DNA of 64,000 nt from positions 117,393,915-117,457,914 of the forward strand of contig CM037090.1 of assembly GCA_020916435.1 (NCBI GenBank), given 5' to 3'. Positions 44,655 to 55,698 of the stretch are shown piece by piece (position 1 is the first letter of the stretch; the number at the start of each line of letters is the position of its first letter). The notes under the pieces are model-generated. The model saw only the letters and a program-made list of their open reading frames with translations. It ran no database searches and was not told where the DNA came from. This DNA comes from Oxytropis ochrocephala (lineage: Eukaryota; Streptophyta; Magnoliopsida; Fabales; Fabaceae). The translations under genes were made by a program, and so were the position numbers.

Positions 44655-46891
44655 ATGCATTTGAGAAGTGGAAAAACAAGTTCTACAATGACACGTTCAG
44701 GTTCAAACAATGCCTCAACATCAAATGTACAAAATCCACAGAATTCTCAAGAACAAGCATCACAAGGTGATGCTAACACTGCAACCGTCGTAGGAGTAAT
44801 CGCGCTCTATATCTGCTTTTTGACACCGATCGGGTAACCGCCTCCGTATGCGTGTCAAGTGTTGCAGCAATATCACAACCATTAGTAATGGGTTCATCAA
44901 CGAACCCCGTAATGGTAAATCCTATGGTCGGAAGTTCATTCGACACACGGTTTCAAAATCTTTCACAGTTTAGAGGTTATCCATATGGTATGCCAACGGC
45001 TATGATGGCAGGCCTTCAAACAAACATGTCAACATACGCAGATACGATGGGAACCACTTTCTCCCCAATACATGGTACTCCAGAGAGTGTTTTTGGTCGA
45101 AATGCTCAACCTACTTTAACTACATCATCATTGTTGGCACTTAGACAACAGATGGATGATAGTAATCATGACATGGTTAACATGTTAACTCAACAGATAG
45201 GCACTGTGTTTAACCCGTTGATTCAGAACACAAACCAGTGTTACCAAATGTTGGCTAACCAAATGGGTAGAATTGCAGACTTCTTGACCAACCTTGACGA
45301 AGTAGTTAGACAAGTGCAACAAAATAATTTTGGTCTTCAGAATAACTTGACCAACCTTGTCGAAACGATTCTAGCACAGAATGGCGTGAACTTAGGCCTG
45401 CATAGGCCTAATTTTATTTCACCTTTGTCAGAAAATGTGCTACAAACTGAACTGCCTAGAGGATGGAAAATCCCAAAGTTCACAAAATTTGCTGGAGAAA
45501 CTAGCGAATCATCTGTCGAACACGTTGCCCGTTATCTAACTGAGGCAGGGGATTTGGCTCATAATGAGAATTTAAGACTTAAGTGTTTTCCAAATTCTCT
45601 AACAAAGAATGCTTTCACGTGGTTTACTACGCTTTCCCCACATTCCATATTTAACTGGGGGCAGTTAGAAAAAGCATTCCATGAACAGTTTTATATGGGC
45701 CAGTCAAAAATTAGCCTTAAAGAATTGGCCAGCGTTCGACGCAAAGTGGCCGAGTCTATTGATGATTATCTCAATAGGTTTAGACTTCTCAAGGCGAGGT
45801 GCTTTACTCAAGTGCCTGAACATGAGTTAGTCGAAATGGCTGCGGGTGGATTAGATTATTCTATAAGAAAGAAGTTAGACATGGCACAACTTGCTGATAG
45901 AGTTCGACATATTGAAAGTTTAAAAGCTGAAAAAACTAGAACTAACAAGTTCAACAAGAAAGAAAAGGTCGCTTATGTTGAACAACATGATAGTGACCAA
46001 GAGTTCGACATTTCTTATGGGGAAGTCGAAGAGGAGGTTAACGTCACTGAATTAAAGCCTGGACCTCCTTATGCTTGTAAAGTGTTAAAGCCTTCAGACG
46101 GGAAAAATCCTGTGGAACCAAAAAATTATAGATTTGTTGCAAAAACTTACTCTTTCGATGTTTCAAAATGTGATCAAATATTTGATCTATTAGTTGTTGA
46201 TGGTCAGTTAATAGTCCCTAAGGGCCTAAAGAAACCACCATTAGAACAACAAAAGAAAAGAGGTTATTGCAAATATCATAATTATTTAGGCCATAACACT
46301 TCTCAATGTGTTCTTTTCAGGGATCTGGTTCAGAAACCACTGAACGAAGGAAGGCTGAAGTTTGGAGATAAATCAAAGCCTCCAATGAAGATAGATACTG
46401 ATCCTCTTCCATCGGCGGAGGCCTTTTATGCTGAACCTTTTGAGATTCATATGGTCGAAGCTGTGGGGGTTGCCACTACGAGCAATGGTGTTAAAGTAGC
46501 TACTGACATTCCAAAAGCTGATGTCGAAGTGGTCACTGAAGACAAATACAATGAAAAAATGCAAGTGATTTACCCTAGGGCTGAGGAGGAACTCATTGAT
46601 TTCCTTAACCGTTGCAAGATCAACAATACTGAAGTCATGCTATGCCCAAGGTGTAGTTCTTTGTTTGAGAAGGAAGCTGCTAAGAGTTTGGAAGGTTTTG
46701 TCCCTCAGTTGAAAAGAAAAGGAAAATGGGTCGACAAGAGGCCTAAGTTCAACTTCAACAACAGAGGAATTCCTTACAAAGTGGTGCCTTTGACAAAGAA
46801 GCCACAAAAATTTCAAATTAAGACTTATGTACCACCAAGCACTGCCCCAGTTGGGAAGTGGGTTCATCCAAGGTCTTCTGTGGAGAAATGA
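44655..46891 (+). pseudogene. Tat element gag
   Basis: The N-terminus MHLRSGKTSSTMTRSGSNN starts at 44655, but its frame closes at 44837, and the main frame runs 44852-46891. The capsid domain is clear in the main frame (residues ~200-370): RGWKIPKFTKFAGETSESS, LKCFPNSLTKNAFTWFTTLS, LEKAFHEQFYMG, KELASVRRKVAESIDDYLNR. A zinc-knuckle-like segment CKYHNYLGHNTSQC lies near residue 475. Gag forms the virus-like particle in which reverse transcription occurs. The frame ends at 46891; the natural continuation (KNPMTRTQWRRYQRQKK) is in the next frame, so one indel separates gag from protease. Confidence 0.88.
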
Positions 46892-49406
46892 GTACCTACA
46901 GGAAAAAGAAACGTGGGTTACGTCTCTCTCTACAAAGGAAAGAGGAAGTTCAAGTGGCGCTAGTCAGAACAAGGTTGCAGGGTCAAAGAAGTATGCATAC
47001 AGCAACAACTACAAAGGCAAGAATCCCATGACTAGAACACAATGGCGCAGGTATCAACGCCAAAAGAAAACTACTGTGACAACAAAGGTAAATCCTGCAC
47101 ATGGCAAAAAGGGTAAGCAAATAGAATCTAAGGTTGAAGTGCAAAGGAAGTCAGCAACAGAAAGGATCTTTCCTCCATTGTCAGTTGTCAAAGAAGGTTT
47201 GAGTATTGAGAAAGCTCATAATGACAAAGAGGGCTTCGATTTAGATGAAGACGTAGGGTCTGGTTTTTCTGATTCTGAACCAGACTTTAGTGTCCTGTGT
47301 AGTGTGGTCTCAATACTCCCTATTGAGTTTGATATGGTATCTGATGTGAATGAGGTCGAAGGAGAGTTCGATGAAGATATGACGAAACATAAGCCAGTTT
47401 GCTATTATGTCCTTAACAATGGGTGCATAGAAGAGCAGACAGCTATGTTTGAGAGACCAGATGGTGGAATGAAGTACCATCTTAAACCTTTGTTTATCCA
47501 AGCGAATGTCAACAATGTGGGCGTCAACAAAGTGCTGGTTGATGGTGGGGCTGCTGTAAACCTGATGCCTCAGTGTATGCTACCAAACATTGGTAAATCA
47601 GAAACTGATTTGAGGCCTCACAACATAGTGTTGACTAACTATGAAGGAAAATCAGGGTACTCTCTTGGAGCGCTTGAGGTAGAGCTTGTGGTTGGCAGTG
47701 TCAAAAGGCTCACTTTGTTTATGGTGATTCCAACCAAAGCAAATTTCAACTTGCTGCTCGGCAGAGAATGGATCCATGGTGTGGGCGCAGTGCCTTCAAC
47801 ATTGCACCAAAGAATTGCCATATGGAGAGAAGATGGACTTGTAGAAAATGTAGAAGGAGATCAGAGTTATTTCCTAGCAGAGGTTGATCACATTTCCAAG
47901 AAGACATTCGACAAGCAATTGGCTACTATTGCACCATGTACACCATCCACATGTGCTTATATGCCACAAGGTGATGTCTATGAATCACTTGACCTGCACC
48001 CCCAACATGGTTTCATTTGGGAGAGAGAGGTAATTGGTGAGTCAAGCTGCCCAAAGGGTTATGTCAAACCCACAGGGTGGGATGGTCCATAAATTGTTTT
48101 ATGATGACTACACCCAGTACATGGGAGAGAATTACGGCTTACATAGTCGAGAGCAAGAAGAACATGGCTTTAGAGGCCAAAGTAAAACAGAATGTGGTCA
48201 AAGAAACTACATCAAATCAGCCAGTTGAGAACAGGATAGAAGATCAAAGATTGGATTGCATTTATGATGATGAACCCTTAAGCTTTGAAAAAGATCCAAT
48301 GTTTTCAACAGAGAAGATGAAGGCACAAGATCCCATGGAAGAGATCGACTTGGGAGATGGCACCATAAAAAGGCCAACATTCATCAGTGCCAAGATTGAT
48401 AAAGATTTCAGAAGGAAAATCATAGAGCTTTTGAGAGAATACAAGGATTGCTTTGCTTGGGATTATCATGAGATGCCAGGTTTAAGTCGTGAAGTGGTAG
48501 AACTAAGGCTACCAATTCGACCAGAAAAGAAACCAATCAAGCAGACACCAAGAAGATTTGCACCTCAGATCTTGTCAAAGATTAAAGAAGAAATCGAAAG
48601 ACTCCTCAAAAGCAAGTTCATAAGAACAGCAAGGTATGTTGATTGGCTAGAAAATATTGTTCCTGTTATTAAGAAAAATGGGACTCTTAGAGTCTGTATA
48701 GATTTTAGAGACCTAAATAATGCTACACCAAAAGATGAATATCCTATGCCAGTGGCAGAAATGTTGATTGATTCAGCAGCAGGATTTGAATATTTGAGTA
48801 TGCTAGACGGATATTCAGGATATAATCAAATCTATATTTGTCAAGAGGATGTTTCAAAGATGACATTTAGATGTCCCGGGGCATTGGGGTTTATGAATGG
48901 GTAGTAATGCCATTCGGGCTAAAAAATGTTGGGGCAACATACCAACGAGCAATGAATTCTATGTTTCATGATTTCATAGAAAAATTTATGCAGATATACA
49001 TAGATGATATTGTTGTTAAATCGTCAACAGAAAGTGGTCATTTAGACCATCTTCGACAATCATTCGAAAGAATGAGAAAATATGGATTGAAAATGAATCT
49101 AGTCAAATGTGCCTTTTGTGTTCGTGCAGGTGATTTCCTCGGTTTTGTTGTGCACAAAAAAGGCATTGAAATCCATGAAAACAAGACAAAGGCTATCTTG
49201 GAAACAAAGGCTCCCACAACAAAAAAGGAATTACAATCTCTGTTGGGAAAAATCAACTTCTTAAGAAGGTTTATATCAAACCTCAGTGGAAAAATGCAAG
49301 TTTTCTCACAGTTACTCCGTTTAAAGAAAGAAGAAGTTTTCAAATGGGAACCAGAACATCAAAAAGCCTTTGATGAAATCAAGTCATACTTGACAAAGCC
49401 ACCTAT
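46830..49406 (+). pseudogene. Tat element protease and reverse transcriptase
   Basis: 46827-48092 carries the aspartic protease motif VDGGAAVNLMP and LLLGREWIHG. 48077-48904 starts the RT: PIRPEKKPIKQTPRRFAP, NGTLRVCIDFRDLNNATP and MLDGYSGYNQI. After a frameshift near 48890, 48871-49406 continues VVMPFGLKNVGATYQRAMN, the catalytic YIDDIVVKS and GLKMNLVKCAFCV, ending in KSYLTKPPI where the solo LTR enters. Protease processes the polyprotein and RT copies the RNA. At least two frame breaks inactivate it. Confidence 0.9.
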
Positions 49407-50832
49407 TGATAACTCATATTTATATGAGTTATTTATACCTTTAATCATTAAATTAAGTAAGTTCTCAAGTAATAATAGTATAGTATTTATTGTATTTCTG
49501 TTAGTATTAGGAAAGAAAGGGCTAAACACTGTTTTGCTATGAAATATGCACATTTGGTGCCCTTGTGATTGTTTTGATGTATTTTGTGAGTATTGCAGTG
49601 TTCAGCGCTATAGAGTCTAACGCTATAGCGTCAAGAAGGTAGATCAGCTGAACATCTAAAGTAAAAGTGCATTTTTGGCGCTAAGCTCATTAATCCAGAC
49701 TCAATATCTCGTGTCCACTGTGCGTGCTGACATGCCCGGATTTTATTGGATATGTGTGGACACTTGGCATCGCATGAGTGAAGAATAGTGGAGTTGGTGA
49801 AAAAGCAAACATCAACTTTATTGACTTGTGAGAAGACATGCACCACATGCTAGGGGGCTACATCATCTTCCTTCTTCCCTTTTCTTTTGGAGAGACCGAG
49901 AGTTAGAGAGAGTTTTTGGGAGAGAGAGAAAAAGGCTTGACATAGTCTTTTCTCCATTGAAACACTTGGAAGCTTTTATTTTTATTTTTCCTTTGTAATT
50001 TTCTGCTCTGTTTCTCACGGTGTGAAGCTGCTGCAGTATCATCACTGCGTGGATGATTAGGAGACATCAAGATTGTATCTTTTGCACTTGTGTTTTCCTT
50101 CTTACCTACGGTAATACAAGTATGTTTTTTTGTGTTATTTTGATGATGCTCAACATGAGCTAAACTCCTTGAGTTGGGTTGCTAGAGCTTGTAATGAACC
50201 TTTAATGTTACGTATATAACTTTTCACGTTTTGTGTTTTAATCTTTGTGTTATAATTCTTCCAAACTTGTTTTATATTTGGCCACGTAAAATAAGTACAT
50301 CTGTGGATTCAGACATGAACCATGGAAAGAACTCAAGGATTGATGTGAACGATAAGGTTGGTTAAAGACATTTAACCAATTTTTGCTTCCTCTAGACATA
50401 GAAATGCAATAGTTCATAAAGCTTAAGTTGTGGGATCTTAAATATACAGGGGTGAACTTATTTAGAACCTAGACATAGGCATCTTGTAATGAAACCCTGA
50501 CGCTAGTGACTGAAAGGCACAAAACAATTGCAACAACGCTTAACGCTATAGCGTGTGACGTTATAGCGTCTTATTTTTGGGAATTTACTTAGTGAAAGCA
50601 ATCCAACTTACTTCTCTCATATCTTAAATTACTTTTTAAACTTGTTACTTTAACCAATCTCTGTTCAACTGAAACGTTGCTACTCACTTATTTTCTACTT
50701 GTTCCACTAAGTGTAATTCATTTTTAAACTCTAAAATTAATATCAATCCCTGTGGAGACGAACTTTACTTATCAATATATTACTTGTTGCGATTGTGTAC
50801 ACTTGCACAACTACTTTTCGCACAACACCTAT
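49402..50832 (+). mobile_element. Gypsy solo LTR with 5-bp target duplication
   Basis: The LTR 49407-50827 (1421 bp) starts TGATAACTCATATTTATATG, itself a palindrome-like start, and ends CGCACAACA. It is flanked by CCTAT at 49402-49406 and 50828-50832. Removing it rejoins KSYLTKPPI with MLLPPIRNRAMKL of the host element's pol. It is the same family as the LTR at 29452-30934. A solo LTR arises when the two LTRs of a full element recombine. Confidence 0.93.
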
Positions 50833-51792
50833 GTTGCTTCCTCCTATTAGAAACAGAGCTATGAAATTAACATCAGAAAAAACAATAGGAAGTATGTTAG
50901 CACAAGAGGATGTAAACGGTTTTGAAAGAGCCGTATATTACCTTAGTAGACTATTGAATGATGCAGAAACAAGATATAATCCAATGGAAAAACTTTGTCT
51001 ATGTTTGTATTTCTCTTGTACAAAACTGAAGCAATATATTAAGCCTGTTGATGTGTATGTTTATTCACATTATGATATAATCAAACACATGCTGTCTAAA
51101 CCCATACTTCATAGTCGAGTGGGGAATGGGCTTTAGCACTATCAGAATATTCCTTAACATATCAGCCCTTAAGGGCTGTAAAAGGACAAGTCGTGGCTGA
51201 TTTCATAGTAGAACATGCGCTGGTCGAAGAACCGATATGTTCAATAGAGACTAAGACTTGGAAGTTGTATTTTGATGGCTCGAGCTACAAAAATGGTACA
51301 GGAATTGGGATCTTGATAATATCTCCAACCAAAATACCAACAAAGTTTAAATACAAAATCCAAACAAATTTCTCCAATAATGAGGCAGAATATGAAGCCT
51401 TAATAATAGGATTGGAACTGTTCTTGGAATTGGGGGCAACATCTGTCGAGATAAAAGGCGACTCAGAATTAGTCATTAAGCAACTCACAAAAGAGTATAG
51501 ATGCATTAAAGAGAATTTGGTAAACTACTTTGTTGTTGCCAATACATTGCTTAAACGGTTCACACATGTGCAAATAGAACATGTGCCTCGAGTTGAAAAT
51601 CAAGAAGCAAATAAGTTAGCTCAAATAGCTTCCGGATATAGAGTTTCAAAAGAAAAACTTCAAGAATTCATTGAAATAAAAGAGAAACTCTTTTCGGCAG
51701 ATGATTCGCGCAAAGAGTTGCCAATGCAAAAACTTGGGGGGGCAGAGGATAAGCTAGAAGTATTTTTTCCTCCAATTGACGATGAAATTTGA
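50833..51792 (+). pseudogene. Tat element RNase H and second, archaeal-type RNase H
   Basis: 50833-51126 encodes TIGSMLAQED, ERAVYYLSRLLNDAETRYNP and YSHYDIIKHMLSKP, the gypsy RNase H. After a one-base shift it continues EYSLTYQPLRAVKGQVVADF. 51193-51792 encodes the additional RNase H: WKLYFDGSSYKNGTGIGILI (first Asp), NNEAEYEALIIGLELFLELG (Glu), VEIKGDSELVIKQL (second Asp) and HVPRVENQEANKLAQIASG. This second domain defines the Tat/Ogre group. Its catalytic residues are still present. Confidence 0.9.
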
Positions 51793-51819
51793 GATTTTCA
51801 AGTTTTTGTCATTGACAAC

Positions 51820-53093
51820 ATGCCAAATGACGATTGGCGAAGGCCAATTGTAGAATACTTAGAAAATCCAACAGGGGTAACTGCTCGGAAAACTAAGTAT
51901 AGAGCTTTAAGCTATATGATTGCTGGGAATGAATTGTACAAGAAAACTGTTGAAGGCGTTTTACTTAAATGTCTAAGTGAAAAAGAAGCCTATGTAGCAA
52001 TATCCAGTACTCATAGTGGTGCCTGTGGATCACATCAAGCAGGCCATAAAATGAAATGGCTTTTGTTTCGACAAGGTGTATATTGGCCTACCATGTTGAA
52101 AGACTGTATAGATTTCGCCAAAGGGTGTCAAGAATGTCAAAGACACGCAGGAATTCAACATGTGTCATGCATTCAATAATAAAACCTTGGCCATTCAGGG
52201 GTTGGGCCTTAGACATAATTGGTGAGATAAGACCAACTTCGTCAAAAGGTCATCGTTTCATTTTAGTGGGTATTGATTATTTCACTAAATGGGTCGAAGC
52301 CATCCCTTTAATTAATGTGGATCAAGAGGCAGTCATGAACTTTATTTAAAAATCTATTTTGTATAGATTTGGAGTTCCAGAAACCATTACAACATATCAA
52401 GGCACAGTTTTTACTGGTCGAAAAATGGTGGATTTTGCCTTTGAAAAAGGTTTTAAGTTGTTAACTTCGACACCTTATTATGCACAAGTTAATGGTCAAG
52501 TAGAAGCTTCCAATAAGATTGTCATTAATTTGATTAAAAAATATGTTGGGCAGAATCCAAGGAATTGGCATAATAATCTTGATCAAGTGTTATGGGCTTG
52601 CAGAACTTCTCCTAGATAATCCATTAACACTACCCCTTTTCGACTGACGTTTGGGCACGATGCAGTGTTGCCAATCGAAATTTATTTGCAATCAACCAGA
52701 ATTCAAAGACAATTTGAAATTCCAGTAAATCAATATTGGGATATGATGGTTGATGAGTTAGTGGATATAGATGAAGAAAGATTACTGGCTCTAGAAGTGA
52801 TCACAAGGCAAAAAGAAAAAGTGGCTAAAGCTTATAATAAAAAAGTAAAGTTGAAATCTTTCAACTTAGAAGACTTGGTTTGGAAAGTCATTTTGTCTAT
52901 GGATAAAAGAGATAGAGTCCTAGGAAAATGGTCTCCAAATTGGGAAGGACCATTTAAGGTAACACAAGTCTTTTCGAATGGAGCATATGAGATCGAAGAG
53001 ATAAGCGCAGACAATAGAGTTATGCGTATAAATGGCAAGTATTTAAAGAGATACAAGCCAATGTTGCAAGAAATAAAAATAGCGCGAGAATAA
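51820..53093 (+). pseudogene. Tat element integrase, broken
   Basis: The HHCC zinc domain is intact in 51820-52179 (H at STHSGACGSHQAGH, C at GCQECQRHAG). The core follows in other frames: WALDIIGEIRP with the first catalytic Asp (52199 onward), FILVGIDYFTKWVEAIP, and the DDE Glu in QVNGQVEASNK (52359-52619). The second catalytic Asp, normally in TD(Q/N)G, is Tyr here (TTYQGTVF). The C-terminal chromo-like region is in 52665-53093 (KWSPNWEGPFKV, NGKYLKRYKP). Stops or shifts at about 52180, 52348 and 52618 disrupt it. Confidence 0.9.
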
Positions 53094-53114
53094 ACAATTG
53101 AGTGAAGTCGAAAT

Positions 53115-53498
53115 ATGGCTTTAGTGCCAAAGTACATAGTACAAAATTTGGTGCACACCAAAAAATTAAATTATGGTCGAAATTATACATTGAAAGACGA
53201 AGTGTCACTGGTCGCTGGAGCTGTCGAAATACAGTGCACTTCATTCAAAAAACATATTGATTATAGATACAAGGTCCTACAAAACCATTGTCACGAATTA
53301 AAAGGTTACATCAAATGGTTGAAACAGCGCTGTAAGCGGTTACAAAAAGCTCAAACTGCTAAGTTCTTCTATTTTGGAAGACTGTTTTCAGCTTGCCAAG
53401 GGAAGATGGTGATGTCATCGGCTGGCGTGGGTTTTTCCAAAGTAGGAACCACTTCTTCATCCGGTAAAATCCACCAGGCCAAGAAAGGGTTCTTCTAA
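53115..53498 (+). CDS. Small uncharacterised ORF after integrase
   Basis: A 127-residue frame begins MALVPKYIVQNLVHTKKLNY about 20 bases after the pol stop. The middle is basic and helical in character (HCHELKGYIKWLKQRC, KRLQKAQTAK). No family recognised. It may be an accessory ORF carried by this Tat family or residual 3' sequence. The DNA from 53499 to 54454 shows no convincing gene. Confidence 0.3.
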   Translation: MALVPKYIVQNLVHTKKLNYGRNYTLKDEVSLVAGAVEIQCTSFKKHIDYRYKVLQNHCHELKGYIKWLKQRCKRLQKAQTAKFFYFGRLFSACQGKMVMSSAGVGFSKVGTTSSSGKIHQAKKGFF

Positions 53499-54454
53499 CA
53501 AGAGAGCCACTGAAAGAAAAAGAAGGTGGTGGTTACCCTCGTACCCCCAGTGCTTGCTCCTCTGGTGAATTGGAGGAAAAGGTGATGGCCGCCCATCGCT
53601 TCCAGTGCTGAAGATTGTTTCAAAACCCGTCAGCATAGTACACTGGAGGACGATGGCAGATTTGGAAGGACCCTACGAGGAAACACCGGTGCAAAATTCC
53701 CCAACATCAGAGAGGAATTACACAGCATCAGTGAGTGGTATCCTCAATTTATAGGCTCACCATCCATTGGGTTTTCCACGAAATCTCAATCAAGGAAAAA
53801 ATGCAGCAGTCGTGCGAAAAATCTCCATAGAAATCTAAAATCTGCAACTCCTGCTTTGAGCTCTTTAAGATTACGTGGAAAACCCAAGGTAGAAATAACG
53901 ATTTTGAAAGAAAAACTCATGGTGAAGATGAGAATAGAAGGAAGGAGAGGAGTTTTTCTGGTGAATTGGGAACGTCCAAAACCGAAATTTCCCTTGTATT
54001 TATAGCGTGAAGAAAAAGGTACAAAAAGAGCATTAAGTGAATGGCACGAAAAAGGGGATAAAAATCAAGTGCGACTTTCGAGGAGATGAAGTCGTAACTG
54101 GCAGTCCACATTCAAAGCATCGCATCAACTGAACATAATGACCGGCCAAATCGCGTGGAAAGAAGAATCGATAAACGTGCAAATCTTTAAGTTCATTTTT
54201 GACTAGTCATAATGGCGGTACCTTGGTAAACGTGGTGGAAGTTATAAAGATGATGGAAGAGATGGAGTGTGGCAGTTACCAATGGTAAAGCACGATCATA
54301 AAAAATGACGGCGCACTCAAGTACTGATACACAGAAAAGTAAGTGTCTTTTCAAAGTTAAAAAGTGACGTTATATTATTTGATAGAGAGTTATCGAAGAG
54401 AAGTCAAAAAACGTCATTTTCTACCTTTGCTCACGCCTCAATCGAAAATGACAT

Positions 54455-54467
54455 TTTTGGGGGGCAA
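54455..54467 (+). other. Polypurine tract of the Tat element
   Basis: TTTTTGGGGGGCAAT lies immediately before the 3' LTR start TGTTAGCC at 54470, the site of plus-strand priming. Confidence 0.7.
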
Positions 54468-54469
54468 TT

Positions 54470-55155
54470 TGTTAGCCTGTATTTTCAACAGGCTAAATAA
54501 ATGCAGTCAATAAGGTTGACTTAGATGCTTTGAAGAGAAGATTGATGGCCTTCGACGCTCAAAGATAGTTTTCGACCATCACAGGAACTTGGCGAAGAGC
54601 GAAGACATGAGGGCTACGATTCGACGAAGAACCAAGAGTTAGAAGTGATTTCGCGCAAGGGAGACACCGTCGAACTGTGTTTTGAAGATGCGGTCGAAGG
54701 GCGTGATTTTCACGTTGTCGGCTAACCGAGCGCTTTATATCGATCGATTATTGTTTTTAATTCAAATTGTTCGATTACTTTGTTTCTCCTCCTATATATA
54801 TACTAGTTTTCCATATGGAAAACGGGTCACAATCCCAACATACAATTTCTTACGCTCAAACTTCCAGCGGTAGAGAAAACTGAGCACAAGAAGCGAATGT
54901 ATGGATCTGTGCACCATATTTCCTTGCAATTTAAGTTCTTTTCTTTGAATTTCCAATTGCCTTTTATTTTATTTTCCTTTTACGAATTCCTTGGCGTTCA
55001 AGGCAATTCTTTGTTTCTTTTGTTTCCTTTTGTTCGGTTACGCGAAGAACATCAATTTCCTACTACTAATCATATAAGATCTTAAGCACAATATGTCCTG
55101 AGATTCACTGGTTGATCTCGCAAGTAATTAATTGGACAGCGGTTGTTTACCAAAT
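54470..55155 (+). repeat. Tat element 3' LTR, end eroded
   Basis: Matches the 5' LTR from TGTTAGCC onward, with differing segments near 54716-54750 and a missing CAACTCTTTA-type segment near 54915. The last ~8 bases (CGTAAACA) and the target duplication expected beside GCACC are missing: the sequence passes from AAATTTCAC straight into Athila LTR. Confidence 0.85.
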
Positions 55156-55677
55156 TTCACAGAAGAATAAAGACCGAACCTCAAAATCAGAAGCAAAGAA
55201 CACCCTTTCACCGATGAATCGATCTAGGGGCTTTAGGCTTCCATGGAGGTTAGAGCACAAAAGTTTTGTAAAGTGTATGATATTGCATAAAATGGTAAAA
55301 GACGGCTGCTCCAGCCAAGTCTATAAGACTAAAACGAAAAACCTAATCCCTTAATGGGTTCTTGGGTAAAAGCTCATTAACAAACTAATATGTGGCCCGA
55401 AACCCGTTTTACATTAAACTGCTTCGGTATTTTGCCGTTTTGGCCTTCAAAACTTCCGAATTTGGTTTCGCGATCAACAGAAGATTTGTAGCTCTGTTCC
55501 TTAGCTTTCCAACGCATACTTGCACGCCTCAATCGGATAACCGTAGCCAAAGTTATGGCCTACAATAGACAGGGGTCAATATGCAATAAAAATAAGAATT
55601 AAGCAATATTAGGCACAAGAAACAATTAAAAGCACTAAGTGAAAAGCTATAAAGAGTGCATTAAAATGCACTGATCA
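55156..55677 (-). repeat. Athila 5' LTR, outer part
   Basis: The minus strand starts TGATCAGTGCATTTTAATGC at 55677, a known Athila-type LTR beginning, and continues to the Tat insertion point. It joins 43207-43876. The flanking plus-strand DNA at 55678 is the interior of a LINE RT. Confidence 0.8.
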
Positions 55678-55698
55678 ACAACTCTGTTAAATAATTCT

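Larger units (their letters stand above)
43877..55155 (+). mobile_element. Tat-lineage Ty3/gypsy retrotransposon, nested in the Athila LTR
   Basis: Two LTRs (43877-44586 and 54470-55155) begin TGTTAGCCTGTATTTTCAAC. Between them lie a priming site, gag, aspartic protease, RT, RNase H, a second (archaeal-type) RNase H and integrase, in that order. The second RNase H is diagnostic of the Tat/Ogre lineage. A polypurine TTTTGGGGGGC lies just before the 3' LTR. Many frameshifts and several small deletions between the LTRs show it is inactive and not young. A 1.4-kb solo LTR interrupts pol. Confidence 0.92.
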
